A stretch of 16,761 nt of DNA. Source: DAOTWP01 sp034435675. GTDB lineage: Bacteria > Chloroflexota > Anaerolineae > Aggregatilineales > Phototrophicaceae. The position numbers and the translations under genes were made by a program. The notes beneath the pieces are model-generated. The model saw only the letters and a program-made list of their open reading frames with translations. It had not been told where the DNA came from and made no database searches. Within the stretch, counting starts at the first letter, position 1. Each line of letters opens with the position of its first letter. Where the stretch lies: positions 1 through 16,761 of the forward strand of contig DAOTWP010000122.1 in assembly GCA_034435675.1 (NCBI GenBank). Direction: 5' to 3'. Shown here one piece after another: positions 1-6,092 of this stretch.

Positions 1-141
1 GAGGTTAGTTTCGGCGGAGGTCGTGCGCTGCACGGCGCGCAGGGCGTTTACGGTCAGAAAAATGACTCCGGCGAACGTTCCCAGCAGCAGCAGCGAAATC
101 AGCGTGACAGCAGGACGGCGCTGACGGCGGCGCTGGTACAT
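1..141 (-). CDS. N-terminus of a single-pass membrane protein (partial, runs off the left edge)
   Basis: Reading the minus strand from ATG at 141 gives 47 open codons to the window edge. The peptide starts with a strongly basic head (MYQRRRQRRP) followed by a hydrophobic stretch at about residues 12-31 (VTLISLLLLGTFAGVIFLTV). This is the pattern of an uncleaved signal-anchor with the basic head in the cytoplasm. The start lies 3 nt beyond the stop of the TPR gene on the same strand, so the two are almost certainly co-transcribed. The ribosome-binding site is weak (GAG in the TPR gene's last codons), which suggests translational coupling. The rest of the protein is outside the window, so no family can be named. 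Confidence 0.6.
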   Translation of the reverse strand, partial: MYQRRRQRRPAVTLISLLLLGTFAGVIFLTVNALRAVQRTTSAETNL

Positions 142-144
142 AAC

Positions 145-1092
145 TCACTCATTCTCCTGCCCGCCGTCGCGGTATTGGGCTGCCAGTTCAATATTCTGCG
201 CCAGTTCTTCCAACCGCTGGGGCATGCCCAGCGCCGTAAACAGCGCCTGTGCCCGCTGGAAGTGCATAATCGCCGCGCCGTAATTGCCCAGATTGCCGTG
301 CAGGTTGCCGCTGCTGCGTTCCAGTTCTGCCTCCGCTACCTGATCGCCCAATTCGCGGGCGAGTTGCAGCGTCTGGGCGTAATAATCCAGCGCCAGCCGG
401 AAGCGCCGCTGGCGTTCGGCATCGGTGTCGGCGTGGCGTCCCAGTTCGGTGTTGAGATTGCCCAGTACCCCCAGGCGCAGCGCCCAGCCGCGCTGGTCGC
501 CCAGTTCCTCAAACAGCATGGCGGACTCTTCAAACGGTTTGATCGCCTCGGCATAATTGCCCAGCGTGACGCAGCTATTGCCCAGATTGCCCAACCGCGA
601 GGCAAGGTTGCGCTTATCCTGCAACTGCCGCGCGATGGCGACGGACTGCGCGTGCAGATCAACGGCTTTGTCCGGCTGCCCCATGTCATCATAGACCAGC
701 CCCAGATTGCCCAACCAGATGCCGCGCCCGCGCTGGTCGCCGATTTCCTGCGCCAGAATCAGCGCGCGGTTGAGGTAGTCAATTGCTTCTTCAAAGCGCC
801 GCAGCTCGCGCAGGATGTTGCCCATGTTGCCCAACAAGCCGTCCTCGGTGGCATGGTCGCCTTCTTTGCGGGCACACTCAAGCGCCTCGCGGAAATATTC
901 CAGCGCCTGTTCCGGCTGCCCCAGACGGTAGTAGATCAGGGCGAGGTTGCCCATATGCCGCCCCGCCGCGCTGTCGTCGCCCGCCTCCTGTGCCAGTTGG
1001 ACAGCGGTCTTAAGATGCCGCACGGCTTCGGGATAATCGCGGTTTTGCAGCGCAAGCCGCACCTGCCGTAATAAATCACTGTGATCTTGCAT
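145..1092 (-). CDS. Tetratricopeptide-repeat (TPR) protein, 315 aa
   Basis: The protein is almost entirely tandem TPR units of about 40 residues, with the recurring pattern GNLGxxYxxxGxxxxAxxxxxxAxxxAxxxGD (for example GNLALIYYRLGQPEQALEYF and GNLGLVYDDMGQPDKAVDLH). About seven units span residues 5-300. The 40-residue spacing and the GD closing each repeat resemble the kinesin-light-chain/LGN type of TPR. No enzymatic domain, signal peptide or membrane segment is visible, so it is probably a cytoplasmic protein-protein interaction scaffold. One unit (near residues 215-250) is longer and carries an ADTDAERQRRFR insertion. The ATG at 1092 is preceded by AAGGAAAG at a good distance, which supports this start. 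It is followed 3 nt later by the membrane-protein gene at the left edge. The partner is unknown. Confidence 0.85.
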   Translation of the reverse strand: MQDHSDLLRQVRLALQNRDYPEAVRHLKTAVQLAQEAGDDSAAGRHMGNLALIYYRLGQPEQALEYFREALECARKEGDHATEDGLLGNMGNILRELRRFEEAIDYLNRALILAQEIGDQRGRGIWLGNLGLVYDDMGQPDKAVDLHAQSVAIARQLQDKRNLASRLGNLGNSCVTLGNYAEAIKPFEESAMLFEELGDQRGWALRLGVLGNLNTELGRHADTDAERQRRFRLALDYYAQTLQLARELGDQVAEAELERSSGNLHGNLGNYGAAIMHFQRAQALFTALGMPQRLEELAQNIELAAQYRDGGQENE

Positions 1093-1203
1093 GGCAGCTT
1101 TCCTTCAAGCAAGCACCGTTCCGAACGGATCCTCTGCCGGGAAGTACAGGGGTGCCCGGCAATTCAGCGGCGACACCGGCACAAGTTCCCGTGCGCTGAT
1201 CTT

Positions 1204-1233
1204 ATTGTACACGCTTGTTAGGGCAGGGAACAA
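1204..1233 (-). promoter_or_regulatory. Candidate sigma-70-type promoter for the TPR gene
   Basis: On the minus strand TTGTTC (1233-1228) and TACAAT (1209-1204) are separated by 18 bp. The predicted transcript would start near 1197 and have a leader of about 105 nt before the TPR start at 1092. This is a motif match only. Confidence 0.4.
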
Positions 1234-1296
1234 ATGTCCCTGAGACACGGAAGAGGGCTTTTGCATCACCATTGTGCTGCGTGTGCCTCCGAGAAA

Positions 1297-1325
1297 TTGC
1301 CGCAACTGCGTATATCGTCTACAAT
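1297..1325 (+). promoter_or_regulatory. Candidate sigma-70-type promoter for the tandem-domain membrane protein
   Basis: TTGCCG (1297-1302) and TACAAT (1320-1325) are separated by 17 bp. Transcription would begin near 1332, leaving a leader of about 145 nt before the ATG at 1479. The 386-bp gap from 1093 to 1478 otherwise holds only the divergent minus-strand promoter candidate. I see no RNA gene or convincing small ORF in it. Confidence 0.45.
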
Positions 1326-1478
1326 AAATTCATCATCCCTAACGCTGCAATGTTAATGCACACGCACCGCATCATTCCGCAGACTGTGTGTGCCAGTCCA
1401 TAAAGTGGTTATGCCCGTCCTCCCTCGCCCGGAAACCCATACAACACGAGAACCTCAGGATACTTGAAAGGAAGCTCC

Positions 1479-2966
1479 ATGGCAGTTAAAGAGCAGATGC
1501 TTAAAGCCAAAGCGCTGATCAACGAAAAACGCTATGATGAAGCTCGCAAGATTCTCGAAAAGGTTGATCATCCCACCGCGCGCGAGTGGCTGACAAAACT
1601 TGACGCGATTGCGCCCAAAGGCACAGCGCCAGCACGGGCGAAACCGGGAATGCAAAAGCAAAGCACCACCCCAACCAGAGGCGGCAGGCGCAGCATACTG
1701 CCTTTATTGATTGCTGGCATCATAGTTCTGCTAGGTGTGTTAGTCGGTGTTCTATTCGTTTTGCCACGCCTGAACAGTCCTTCGAACACTACATCGCAAG
1801 CCTTGACGCAGCGCTCCGAGGAGAATGCCCCTACGGAAGCAGTGGGCAGCGCTGCAACCGAAGAGTCTTTGTCGAACGCCGACAACAGCGCAGGCAGCAG
1901 CCCGGAAGGCAGCGGGGACAGCGCGAACGTGACAGGGTCCGGACTGCGTGTGCCCTTTGCGGTCTCCAACGGTCTGCTCACTGTTGAACTTCCGACAGAC
2001 TGGGTGTGCGACTGCGCGGGTTCAATCGGGCAACTGCACCCGACTGCTAATGTGCGCGGCGTTGTGCGGGCAGATTTGGCGGCAAGAGCCTTCGATCCAG
2101 CTTATTATGTTGACAAAACCCTTACCGATGCGCTCAATGAAGAACTGGATGATGATGAGACCTTAACCAGACAGGAAACCCTGACTGCTGGCAGTCGTGA
2201 AGTGCTTGCAGCGACCATCACCGACGAAGATGGCGATATGGAGTCGCGTTATTATGTCAAAGACAGCGATGGTCATATCGTCAGAATGACCATTCCTTCG
2301 TATGTTGACGATCACAGCAGTTTGCGCCCGGCAGTGCTGCTCATGCTCAGCACGGTAGAGGGCGAAACAGGCGATGCAGCGCTGACGCTGACTACGCGCT
2401 TGCTGGAGGGTGCTGTCGCCTATAACACGACGCTGAACCGCTGGCGTGTTGCGGATACACTTGACTCCGGCATCGACCATTATCTTGAGCTTCCGGCAAA
2501 CTGGGTAATTGGGCGCGGCGGTCTCCTGGGGCTGCCGATGGCAATGCGCAGCGACACGGCGACCGCTACCGATACGGCGATTGTGTTTGTCCCCTCCGGC
2601 TTTCATGCCTCCAGCGATACGGTCATGGACATTCTGATTTCCTTCTCAGGGGGTGATCAGGTGGTCACACAGGAAACGCTGCAAGCTGGCGGGCGCGAGG
2701 TTGCCTTTGCAGTGCTCAGTCAGGCAGGTGATCCCAGCTCGGCATCCGCGTATTATCTCACCCGCGACAGCGACGGCGATGTAGTGGCGCTGATTGTTCA
2801 GCCCAACGTGGCAGACCAGGCAGCCCTGCACGAAGACCTCCTGTTCATCATCGGGAATATCGAAGCAGAAGCCGTTGATTATGTTACAAAACTGCGCCGC
2901 ATCGGGGTTCTGCCCGCTGATGAGCAAACTAATGATGGTTACGATCTGGTGTTATCCGACCAGTAG
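1479..2966 (+). CDS. Membrane-anchored protein with two tandem copies of an extracytoplasmic domain, 495 aa
   Basis: Function not recognised. Residues 1-45 form a TPR-like helical pair (KALINEKRYDEARKILEKVD, then WLTKLD), followed by a basic linker and a single membrane helix at about 73-97. Residues 98-155 are a Ser/Asn/Gly/Glu-rich linker. Two related domains follow, at about 160-315 and 325-490. They share L-x-V/L-E-L-P-x-x-W-V at the start, Q-E-T-L-x-A-G-x-R-E-V in the middle and Y-Y-[VL]-x-x-[DS]-D-G-x-[IV]-V further on, so they arose by internal duplication. The short N-terminus would be cytoplasmic and the two domains outside. The ATG at 1479 was chosen over the in-frame TTG at 1464 because AAAGGAAG lies at the right distance before 1479 and overlaps the region after the TTG. 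The gene stands alone between its own promoter and the riboswitch operon. Confidence 0.8.
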   Translation: MAVKEQMLKAKALINEKRYDEARKILEKVDHPTAREWLTKLDAIAPKGTAPARAKPGMQKQSTTPTRGGRRSILPLLIAGIIVLLGVLVGVLFVLPRLNSPSNTTSQALTQRSEENAPTEAVGSAATEESLSNADNSAGSSPEGSGDSANVTGSGLRVPFAVSNGLLTVELPTDWVCDCAGSIGQLHPTANVRGVVRADLAARAFDPAYYVDKTLTDALNEELDDDETLTRQETLTAGSREVLAATITDEDGDMESRYYVKDSDGHIVRMTIPSYVDDHSSLRPAVLLMLSTVEGETGDAALTLTTRLLEGAVAYNTTLNRWRVADTLDSGIDHYLELPANWVIGRGGLLGLPMAMRSDTATATDTAIVFVPSGFHASSDTVMDILISFSGGDQVVTQETLQAGGREVAFAVLSQAGDPSSASAYYLTRDSDGDVVALIVQPNVADQAALHEDLLFIIGNIEAEAVDYVTKLRRIGVLPADEQTNDGYDLVLSDQ

Positions 2967-2989
2967 TCCATTCATTTCACAGCAGGGAG

Positions 2990-3026
2990 TGTAGGGATGT
3001 CGCAAGACCCGGCGGGCATCCCTGCA
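2990..3026. repeat. Palindromic GC-rich hairpin in the intergenic gap
   Basis: TGTAGGGATG (2990-2999) pairs with CATCCCTGCA (3017-3026) over 10 bp with one G-U pair. It starts 24 nt after the stop of the upstream gene and could be a rho-independent-like end signal, but no T-run follows. It also resembles the other short palindromes scattered in this window. A second, weaker hairpin follows at 3052-3085 (AGAGACC/GGTCTCT). Confidence 0.45.
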
Positions 3027-3106
3027 GGTCAATTCCGGATCATGGTGATGAAGAGACCCATGCCAGTCTTGACGCGATGGTCTCTCCTCGACGGTGATTC
3101 CACTGC

Positions 3107-3135
3107 TTGACACGTCCCGCGCAGATTGCTATCAT
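3107..3135 (+). promoter_or_regulatory. Strong sigma-70-type promoter for the SAM riboswitch operon
   Basis: A perfect TTGACA (3107-3112) is separated by exactly 17 bp from TATCAT (3130-3135). Transcription would start at about 3142, some 20 nt before the first riboswitch stem. It is the best promoter match in the window. Confidence 0.75.
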
Positions 3136-3160
3136 GCTTGAATAAGCAAATCATTTGTCA

Positions 3161-3265
3161 TCTCATCAAGAGCGAGGGAGGGACTCGGCCCTGTGAACTC
3201 GCGGCAACCCCTGAAGCCTCAGGAAGGTGCCAAGTCCAGGCAGACAGCCGTCTGCAAAGATGAGG
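3161..3265 (+). ncRNA. SAM-I (S-box) riboswitch aptamer
   Basis: All four stems of the SAM-I fold can be drawn. P1 is CTCATC (3162-3167) with GATGAG (3259-3264). P2 is GCGAG (3172-3176) with CTCGC (3198-3202) and encloses the GGAGGGA...GGCCCTGTGAA motif typical of the class. P3 is CCTGA/TCAGG (3210-3223). P4 is GCAGAC/GTCTGC (3240-3255). The conserved core GCGGCAACC and GGAAGGTGCCAAGTCC is present. SAM-I aptamers bind S-adenosylmethionine and normally shut off downstream genes. Here the switch lies directly before a DinB-fold gene and a nucleoside phosphorylase gene; metH is about 2.8 kb further on. Confidence 0.95.
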
Positions 3266-3301
3266 AGCCAATCGTGAGAAGACCATTTCCCACCGCTCCT
3301 C
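3262..3301 (+). promoter_or_regulatory. Antiterminator helix of the SAM riboswitch
   Basis: GAGGAGC (3262-3268), which contains the last three bases of P1, is complementary to GCTCCTC (3295-3301), which contains the left arm of the terminator. This 7-bp helix therefore excludes both P1 and the terminator. With SAM bound, P1 holds and the terminator forms; without SAM, this helix forms and transcription continues. That makes it an OFF switch. Confidence 0.75.
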
Positions 3302-3331
3302 GAAACCTTCAGGACGCGGTGTTTTGTTTTT
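3291..3331 (+). terminator. Intrinsic terminator of the SAM riboswitch
   Basis: CACCGC (3291-3296) pairs with GCGGTG (3316-3321). The stem extends through TCCT/AGGA with one bulged C, and is followed directly by TTTTGTTTTT (3322-3331). It is a textbook rho-independent terminator placed between the aptamer and the first gene. Confidence 0.88.
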
Positions 3332-3349
3332 CTGTACAGGAGCGCACCC

Positions 3350-3802
3350 GTGACCGACAAATTCACCCAACGGTTTGAGGAATTCACCGCAGCGTATGCG
3401 GCACTGTTTGCGCTGCTGGCGGACTACCCCGCCGAACGCGGCGAGACACCCGGCGCGTGCGGGTACTGGACGCCCCGGCAGGTGCTGGCGCATCTGGACG
3501 GCTGGATCGCCGAAGCGAACCGGCGTTATGACGATTTCGACGCCGGGAAGCAGCCGGACGTTGATTACAGCGATTTCGACAACTTCAACGCCGACTCGGT
3601 CAACGCGCGGGCGCATCTGACCTGGGAACAGCAGATTGCCAGCTTGCGCGCTGCTTACTTTGCGCTGCGGGCGCGTGCCGAAGCCGTCCCGCAGGATGCG
3701 CGCGAGGCAAACGCGGGCTATCGCGGTTGGCTGCGCGGGCTGGGTGCAGACTGTGCGGCGCACACCGTTCAACTGCGCGAATTTCTGGAAGCGAAAGGGT
3801 AA
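3350..3802 (+). CDS. DinB-superfamily (ClbS/DfsB-like) four-helix-bundle protein, 150 aa
   Basis: The protein has the DinB/YfiT-type pattern: an N-terminal helix, then W-T-P-R-Q-V-L-A-H-L-D-G-W around residues 40-52, and a C-terminal A-A-H-T-V-Q-L helix. His48 and His138 stand where metal ligands usually lie in this superfamily; the third ligand is not obvious. Some relatives are thiol-dependent transferases and others are toxin or genotoxin resistance proteins, so the substrate cannot be named. The start is GTG at 3350, supported by AGGAG seven bases before it and by the riboswitch terminator ending at 3331. It is the first gene controlled by the SAM riboswitch and is followed 9 nt later by the nucleoside phosphorylase gene. 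High SAM should therefore repress it. Confidence 0.75.
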   Translation: MTDKFTQRFEEFTAAYAALFALLADYPAERGETPGACGYWTPRQVLAHLDGWIAEANRRYDDFDAGKQPDVDYSDFDNFNADSVNARAHLTWEQQIASLRAAYFALRARAEAVPQDAREANAGYRGWLRGLGADCAAHTVQLREFLEAKG

Positions 3803-3811
3803 CCACAGCGA

Positions 3812-4585
3812 ATGTTGACGGCTCAGCTTTTCCCGATTCTGGAATATGATCCAGCAAATGACGCGCTGATTGAACCTGCGCGCGTGCTGCCGCGACTGGA
3901 CAGCATGCCGGAGCGCTGTGTGCTGTGCTTCTTCGCGGACGTTATCGCGGCAGTTATCGCGGCAGAACAGCCTGCCGTGATTACGGAACTGGGCAGCGAA
4001 ATCGGCAGGAACCCGGTTTACCGGCTGGAGCGCGGCGGGCAGGCGCTGGCGCTGGTGCATCCCGGTGTGGGCGCACCGCTGTCAGCGGCGTTCCTGGACG
4101 AGCTGATCGCGCTGGGCTGCCGCAAGTTCATTGCTTGCGGCGGGGCAGGCGTGCTGGATAGCGACATTGCCGTCGGGCATGTGGTTGTGCCCACCAGCGC
4201 GGTACGTGACGAGGGCACGTCGTACCATTATCTGCCCCCCGCGCGCGAAGTCGCGCCGCACCCGGACGCGGTCACAGCGATTGAGGCGGCGCTGCTGCAT
4301 CACCATGTGCCTTACCTGAAGGGCAAAACCTGGACGAACGACGCCATCTACCGCGAGACACGCGCAAAGGTTAACGCCCGCCGCGCCGAAGGCTGCCTTA
4401 CTGTAGAGATGGAAGCATCCGCATTCTTCGCGGTGGCGCAGTTTCGCGGTGTGATGTTCGGGCAATTGTTGTATGGCGGCGATGATGTTGGCGGGGACGA
4501 ATGGGATCATCGCAGTTGGCAGGGGCGTACCCCTGCGCGCGAAAAGCTGCTGCTGCTGGCGATTGAGGCGGTGCTGCGGCTGTGA
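3812..4585 (+). CDS. Nucleoside phosphorylase (NP-I family, uridine/purine phosphorylase-like), 257 aa
   Basis: Members of this family cleave the N-glycosidic bond of nucleosides with phosphate, giving base and ribose-1-phosphate. Visible motifs are the glycine-rich ACGGAGVL near residue 110, the RDEGTSYHY segment near 132-140 (typical of the uridine phosphorylase branch), and VEMEAS at 198-203, where the glutamate normally binds the ribose hydroxyls. The late LLYGGDDVGGDEWD segment is also typical. The length is normal. MTA/SAH nucleosidases usually have MEGAA at the VEMEAS site, so this is not a standard one. The gene lies 9 nt after the DinB-like gene in the SAM-riboswitch operon. This hints at a nucleoside derived from SAM metabolism, such as adenosine, inosine or MTA, as substrate, but this is inference. 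Its stop overlaps the next start. Confidence 0.85.
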   Translation: MLTAQLFPILEYDPANDALIEPARVLPRLDSMPERCVLCFFADVIAAVIAAEQPAVITELGSEIGRNPVYRLERGGQALALVHPGVGAPLSAAFLDELIALGCRKFIACGGAGVLDSDIAVGHVVVPTSAVRDEGTSYHYLPPAREVAPHPDAVTAIEAALLHHHVPYLKGKTWTNDAIYRETRAKVNARRAEGCLTVEMEASAFFAVAQFRGVMFGQLLYGGDDVGGDEWDHRSWQGRTPAREKLLLLAIEAVLRL

Positions 4586-5154
4586 ACGGCTTTTTCCACC
4601 CCGACCTTGAGGCGCTGCGGGTTGCCGCCCGCCAGCGGCAGTGGACGACGCTGCAAGACACGCTCAAACGACTGCTGGCGCTGCTCGACCCGCTGATTGG
4701 CGTGGGCATCGCGGCGGAGCAGTTGCAGCCGTTTCTGCCGGTCTTTGAACGTTACTACCCGGACGCAGCATGGGTGCGCGAACTGCTGCTGACGGTGGTC
4801 AGCTATGCCAGCGCGCCCGCCGAACTGCCGGAGCAGGCGGTGACGCAGTTTCCGTCGCCGGGGTGTGGCAATTTTGTGCGCGCGGTGCTGGATCTGGCGC
4901 GGGCGGTGCAGCCGCAGTATACGCTGTTCGAGCGCTACAGCCATATCACCAACGCGCTGGCAAACGGGGTGCTGGCGGAACTGAGCGAGATGTACTTCGG
5001 CGTAAGACCTGACGAATTTGAACGCCTGCGCACGGCAGGGGAAGGCTACCAGCAGGTGCAGTATACCTTCTGGATGGATGACGCCGTTGCCGCGCGGGAT
5101 ACACTGTTGTGGCTGGCACTGGCGGATCGGGTCGAGGCGGCGCTGAGGGTATAA
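4582..5154 (+). CDS. Hypothetical protein, 190 aa
   Basis: I do not recognise this family. The protein is mostly helical, soluble and acidic, with no signal peptide or membrane segment. It is rich in Leu and Ala in the first 80 residues, with aromatic clusters later (YTLFERYSH at about 113-121 and YTFWMDD at about 161-167). The start is GTG at 4582, which overlaps the TGA of the nucleoside phosphorylase gene as GTGA. This arrangement normally signals translational coupling and equal expression, so the protein may work with the phosphorylase. Base composition and codon use look like those of the neighbours. The gene is followed at once by a palindromic repeat element, which may mark the end of the original SAM-controlled operon. 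Confidence 0.7.
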   Translation: MNGFFHPDLEALRVAARQRQWTTLQDTLKRLLALLDPLIGVGIAAEQLQPFLPVFERYYPDAAWVRELLLTVVSYASAPAELPEQAVTQFPSPGCGNFVRAVLDLARAVQPQYTLFERYSHITNALANGVLAELSEMYFGVRPDEFERLRTAGEGYQQVQYTFWMDDAVAARDTLLWLALADRVEAALRV

Positions 5155-5163
5155 CGAACGTGC

Positions 5164-5236
5164 GGGCGGACACGAAGCCCAGCCATCCGCCCCTGCATGA
5201 TGCGATCCCCTTGCAGGGGCGAGGTGTGCCTCGCCC
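5164..5236. repeat. Compound palindromic repeat (three nested or adjacent inverted repeats)
   Basis: Three perfect inverted repeats lie within 73 bp: GGGCGGA (5164-5170) with TCCGCCC (5186-5192), CCCCTGCA (5190-5197) with TGCAGGGG (5212-5219), and GGGCGAGG (5217-5224) with CCTCGCCC (5229-5236, 4-nt loop TGTG). The arms overlap, so alternative folds compete. The 11-mer TGCAGGGGCGA (5212-5222) recurs at 9185-9195 inside metH, which points to a dispersed repeat family. It may act as an RNA hairpin between two gene blocks. Confidence 0.7.
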
Positions 5237-5281
5237 ACCCGGACACGGCACAGCCTGTAATGGAAACCATGAGGTACACCG

Positions 5282-5501
5282 ATGGCAGAGCAAACCTTAG
5301 AGCGTGAATTGTTAGATGAATTTCACCGCATGCCGCCGGACAAGCAGCAGCAGCTTGTCGCCTGTGCGCGCGGGCTGAACACACGCCCCAAAGGGGAAAC
5401 CGGGCTGGCGTGCCAAACCAATCGCGGAGGAAATCGGATTTGACGCCGACGATCTGGCAGAGATAGAAAAGGCGATCACAGCAGCAAGGCAACTACGATA
5501 A
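5282..5501 (+). pseudogene. Small antitoxin-like gene with a +1 frameshift
   Basis: ATG at 5282 has GAGGT seven bases upstream. It opens a frame that begins MAEQTLERELLDEFHRMPPD and stops at a TGA at 5441-5443 after 53 codons. Dropping one base in the G run 5393-5396 joins the frame to a second one that reads RPKGKPGWRAKPIAEEIGF and on to a TAA at 5499-5501. The joined product of 72 residues has the composition and layout of short VapB/DUF2281-like antitoxin proteins: an LLDEFHRMPPDKQQQLV helix, then a PGW turn and an acidic helix. The break could be a real mutation, a sequencing or assembly error, or slippage on the G run. It stands directly before the DUF6883 and DUF4926 genes and may have belonged to that module. 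Confidence 0.65.
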
Positions 5502-5510
5502 ATCGCACCC

Positions 5511-5846
5511 ATGAAGATACCAAACGCGGAAGATGCTGTTGTCGATATTCGGAAGTTACACGACTACTGCTTGAATGAAGCACATCCAAAAAATAAGCAC
5601 AAAGCGCGTGTCTTTGCGGCGGCATTGGGATTAACAGCAAACGATGCAGAACTTTTGAAATCGGCGCTGTTAGACGCTGTCCAGAACGATACCGCCATGT
5701 TGGGCGAAAAAGATGCATATGGACAGCGCTATAGGATAGATTTCACCATGATTGGCGACAAAGGACAGGAAGTCGCTGTCCGCAGTAGCTGGATAGTCAG
5801 AACCAATGAAGGCTTTCCGCGCCTGACGACGTGTTATGTAATCTGA
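5511..5846 (+). CDS. DUF6883-type small protein, possible ribonuclease toxin-like fold, 111 aa
   Basis: The sequence K-L-H-D-Y-C-L-N-x-x-H-P-x-x-K-H-K-A-R-V-F at residues 15-35, and the ending P-R-L-T-T-C-Y-V-I, match the pattern I associate with DUF6883. This domain occurs alone and at the C-termini of bacterial polymorphic toxins. His25, His30 and Lys31 near the N-terminus and Thr106/Thr107 near the end could be an active site like that of BECR-fold RNases. That is inference from pattern, not proof. There is no signal peptide. It starts 9 nt after the frameshifted antitoxin-like gene with no clear Shine-Dalgarno sequence. It is followed 12 nt later by the DUF4926 gene, a pairing that suggests toxin and immunity/antitoxin or a related two-gene module. 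Confidence 0.7.
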   Translation: MKIPNAEDAVVDIRKLHDYCLNEAHPKNKHKARVFAAALGLTANDAELLKSALLDAVQNDTAMLGEKDAYGQRYRIDFTMIGDKGQEVAVRSSWIVRTNEGFPRLTTCYVI

Positions 5847-5858
5847 GGTAACTGGGAA

Positions 5859-6074
5859 ATGTTCAACCTATTTGATGTAGTCGCGCTGACTGAGGATCTA
5901 CCGCAGGCAAATCTGCTGCGCGGGCAGGTTGGAACCATCGTCGAACTGCTTGCCCCAGATGTCTATGAAGTCGAATTCAGCGATGATCGTGATGGGCATG
6001 CCTACGCCATGCTGGCGCTGAAAGCCAACCAACTGATGCGGTTGCATTTTCAACCAAACGAAACCGAGAAGTAA
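5859..6074 (+). CDS. DUF4926 domain protein, 71 aa
   Basis: The whole protein is one small, probably SH3/KOW-like beta-barrel. The pattern is D-V-V-A-L-T-E-D-L-P at 6-15, L-L-R-G-Q-V-G-T-I-V at 19-28, Y-E-V-E-F-S-D at 36-42, and a closing L-x-L-K-A-N-Q-L-M-R-L. This matches DUF4926, a family whose genes often lie beside DUF6883 genes. Function is unknown; a partner or neutralising role for the DUF6883 protein is plausible. The TGAGGT at the preceding stop supplies a Shine-Dalgarno sequence about 9 nt before the ATG. The stop is 18 nt before metH, so the two could be expressed together. Confidence 0.8.
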   Translation: MFNLFDVVALTEDLPQANLLRGQVGTIVELLAPDVYEVEFSDDRDGHAYAMLALKANQLMRLHFQPNETEK

Positions 6075-6092
6075 AGTGGAGTACACACCTTC

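Noticed and set aside
175..1071. 298-codon plus-strand frame across the TPR gene
   Set aside because: The minus-strand frame shows clear 40-residue TPR periodicity and a good Shine-Dalgarno. The plus-strand frame is its mirror, with repeated QIAQ-type segments caused by the repeats.
1105..1403. Two short frames in the divergent intergenic gap (1105-1305 minus and 1215-1403 plus)
   Set aside because: They cover the promoter candidates, have no ribosome-binding site, and the peptides show no domain or protein-like pattern.
1464..1478. TTG at 1464 as start of the tandem-domain membrane protein
   Set aside because: The Shine-Dalgarno AAAGGAAG lies after this TTG and fits the ATG at 1479. Nothing suitable precedes 1464.
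3158..4060. 300-codon minus-strand frame covering the riboswitch and the DinB-like gene
   Set aside because: It overlaps a structured riboswitch, a terminator and two plus-strand genes with recognisable motifs. It is an antisense shadow.
3812..4585. Calling the phosphorylase an MTA/SAH nucleosidase
   Set aside because: The active-site segment reads VEMEAS and the GTSYHY segment is uridine-phosphorylase-like. Nucleosidases of the Pfs type usually have MEGAA there. The SAM context alone is not enough.
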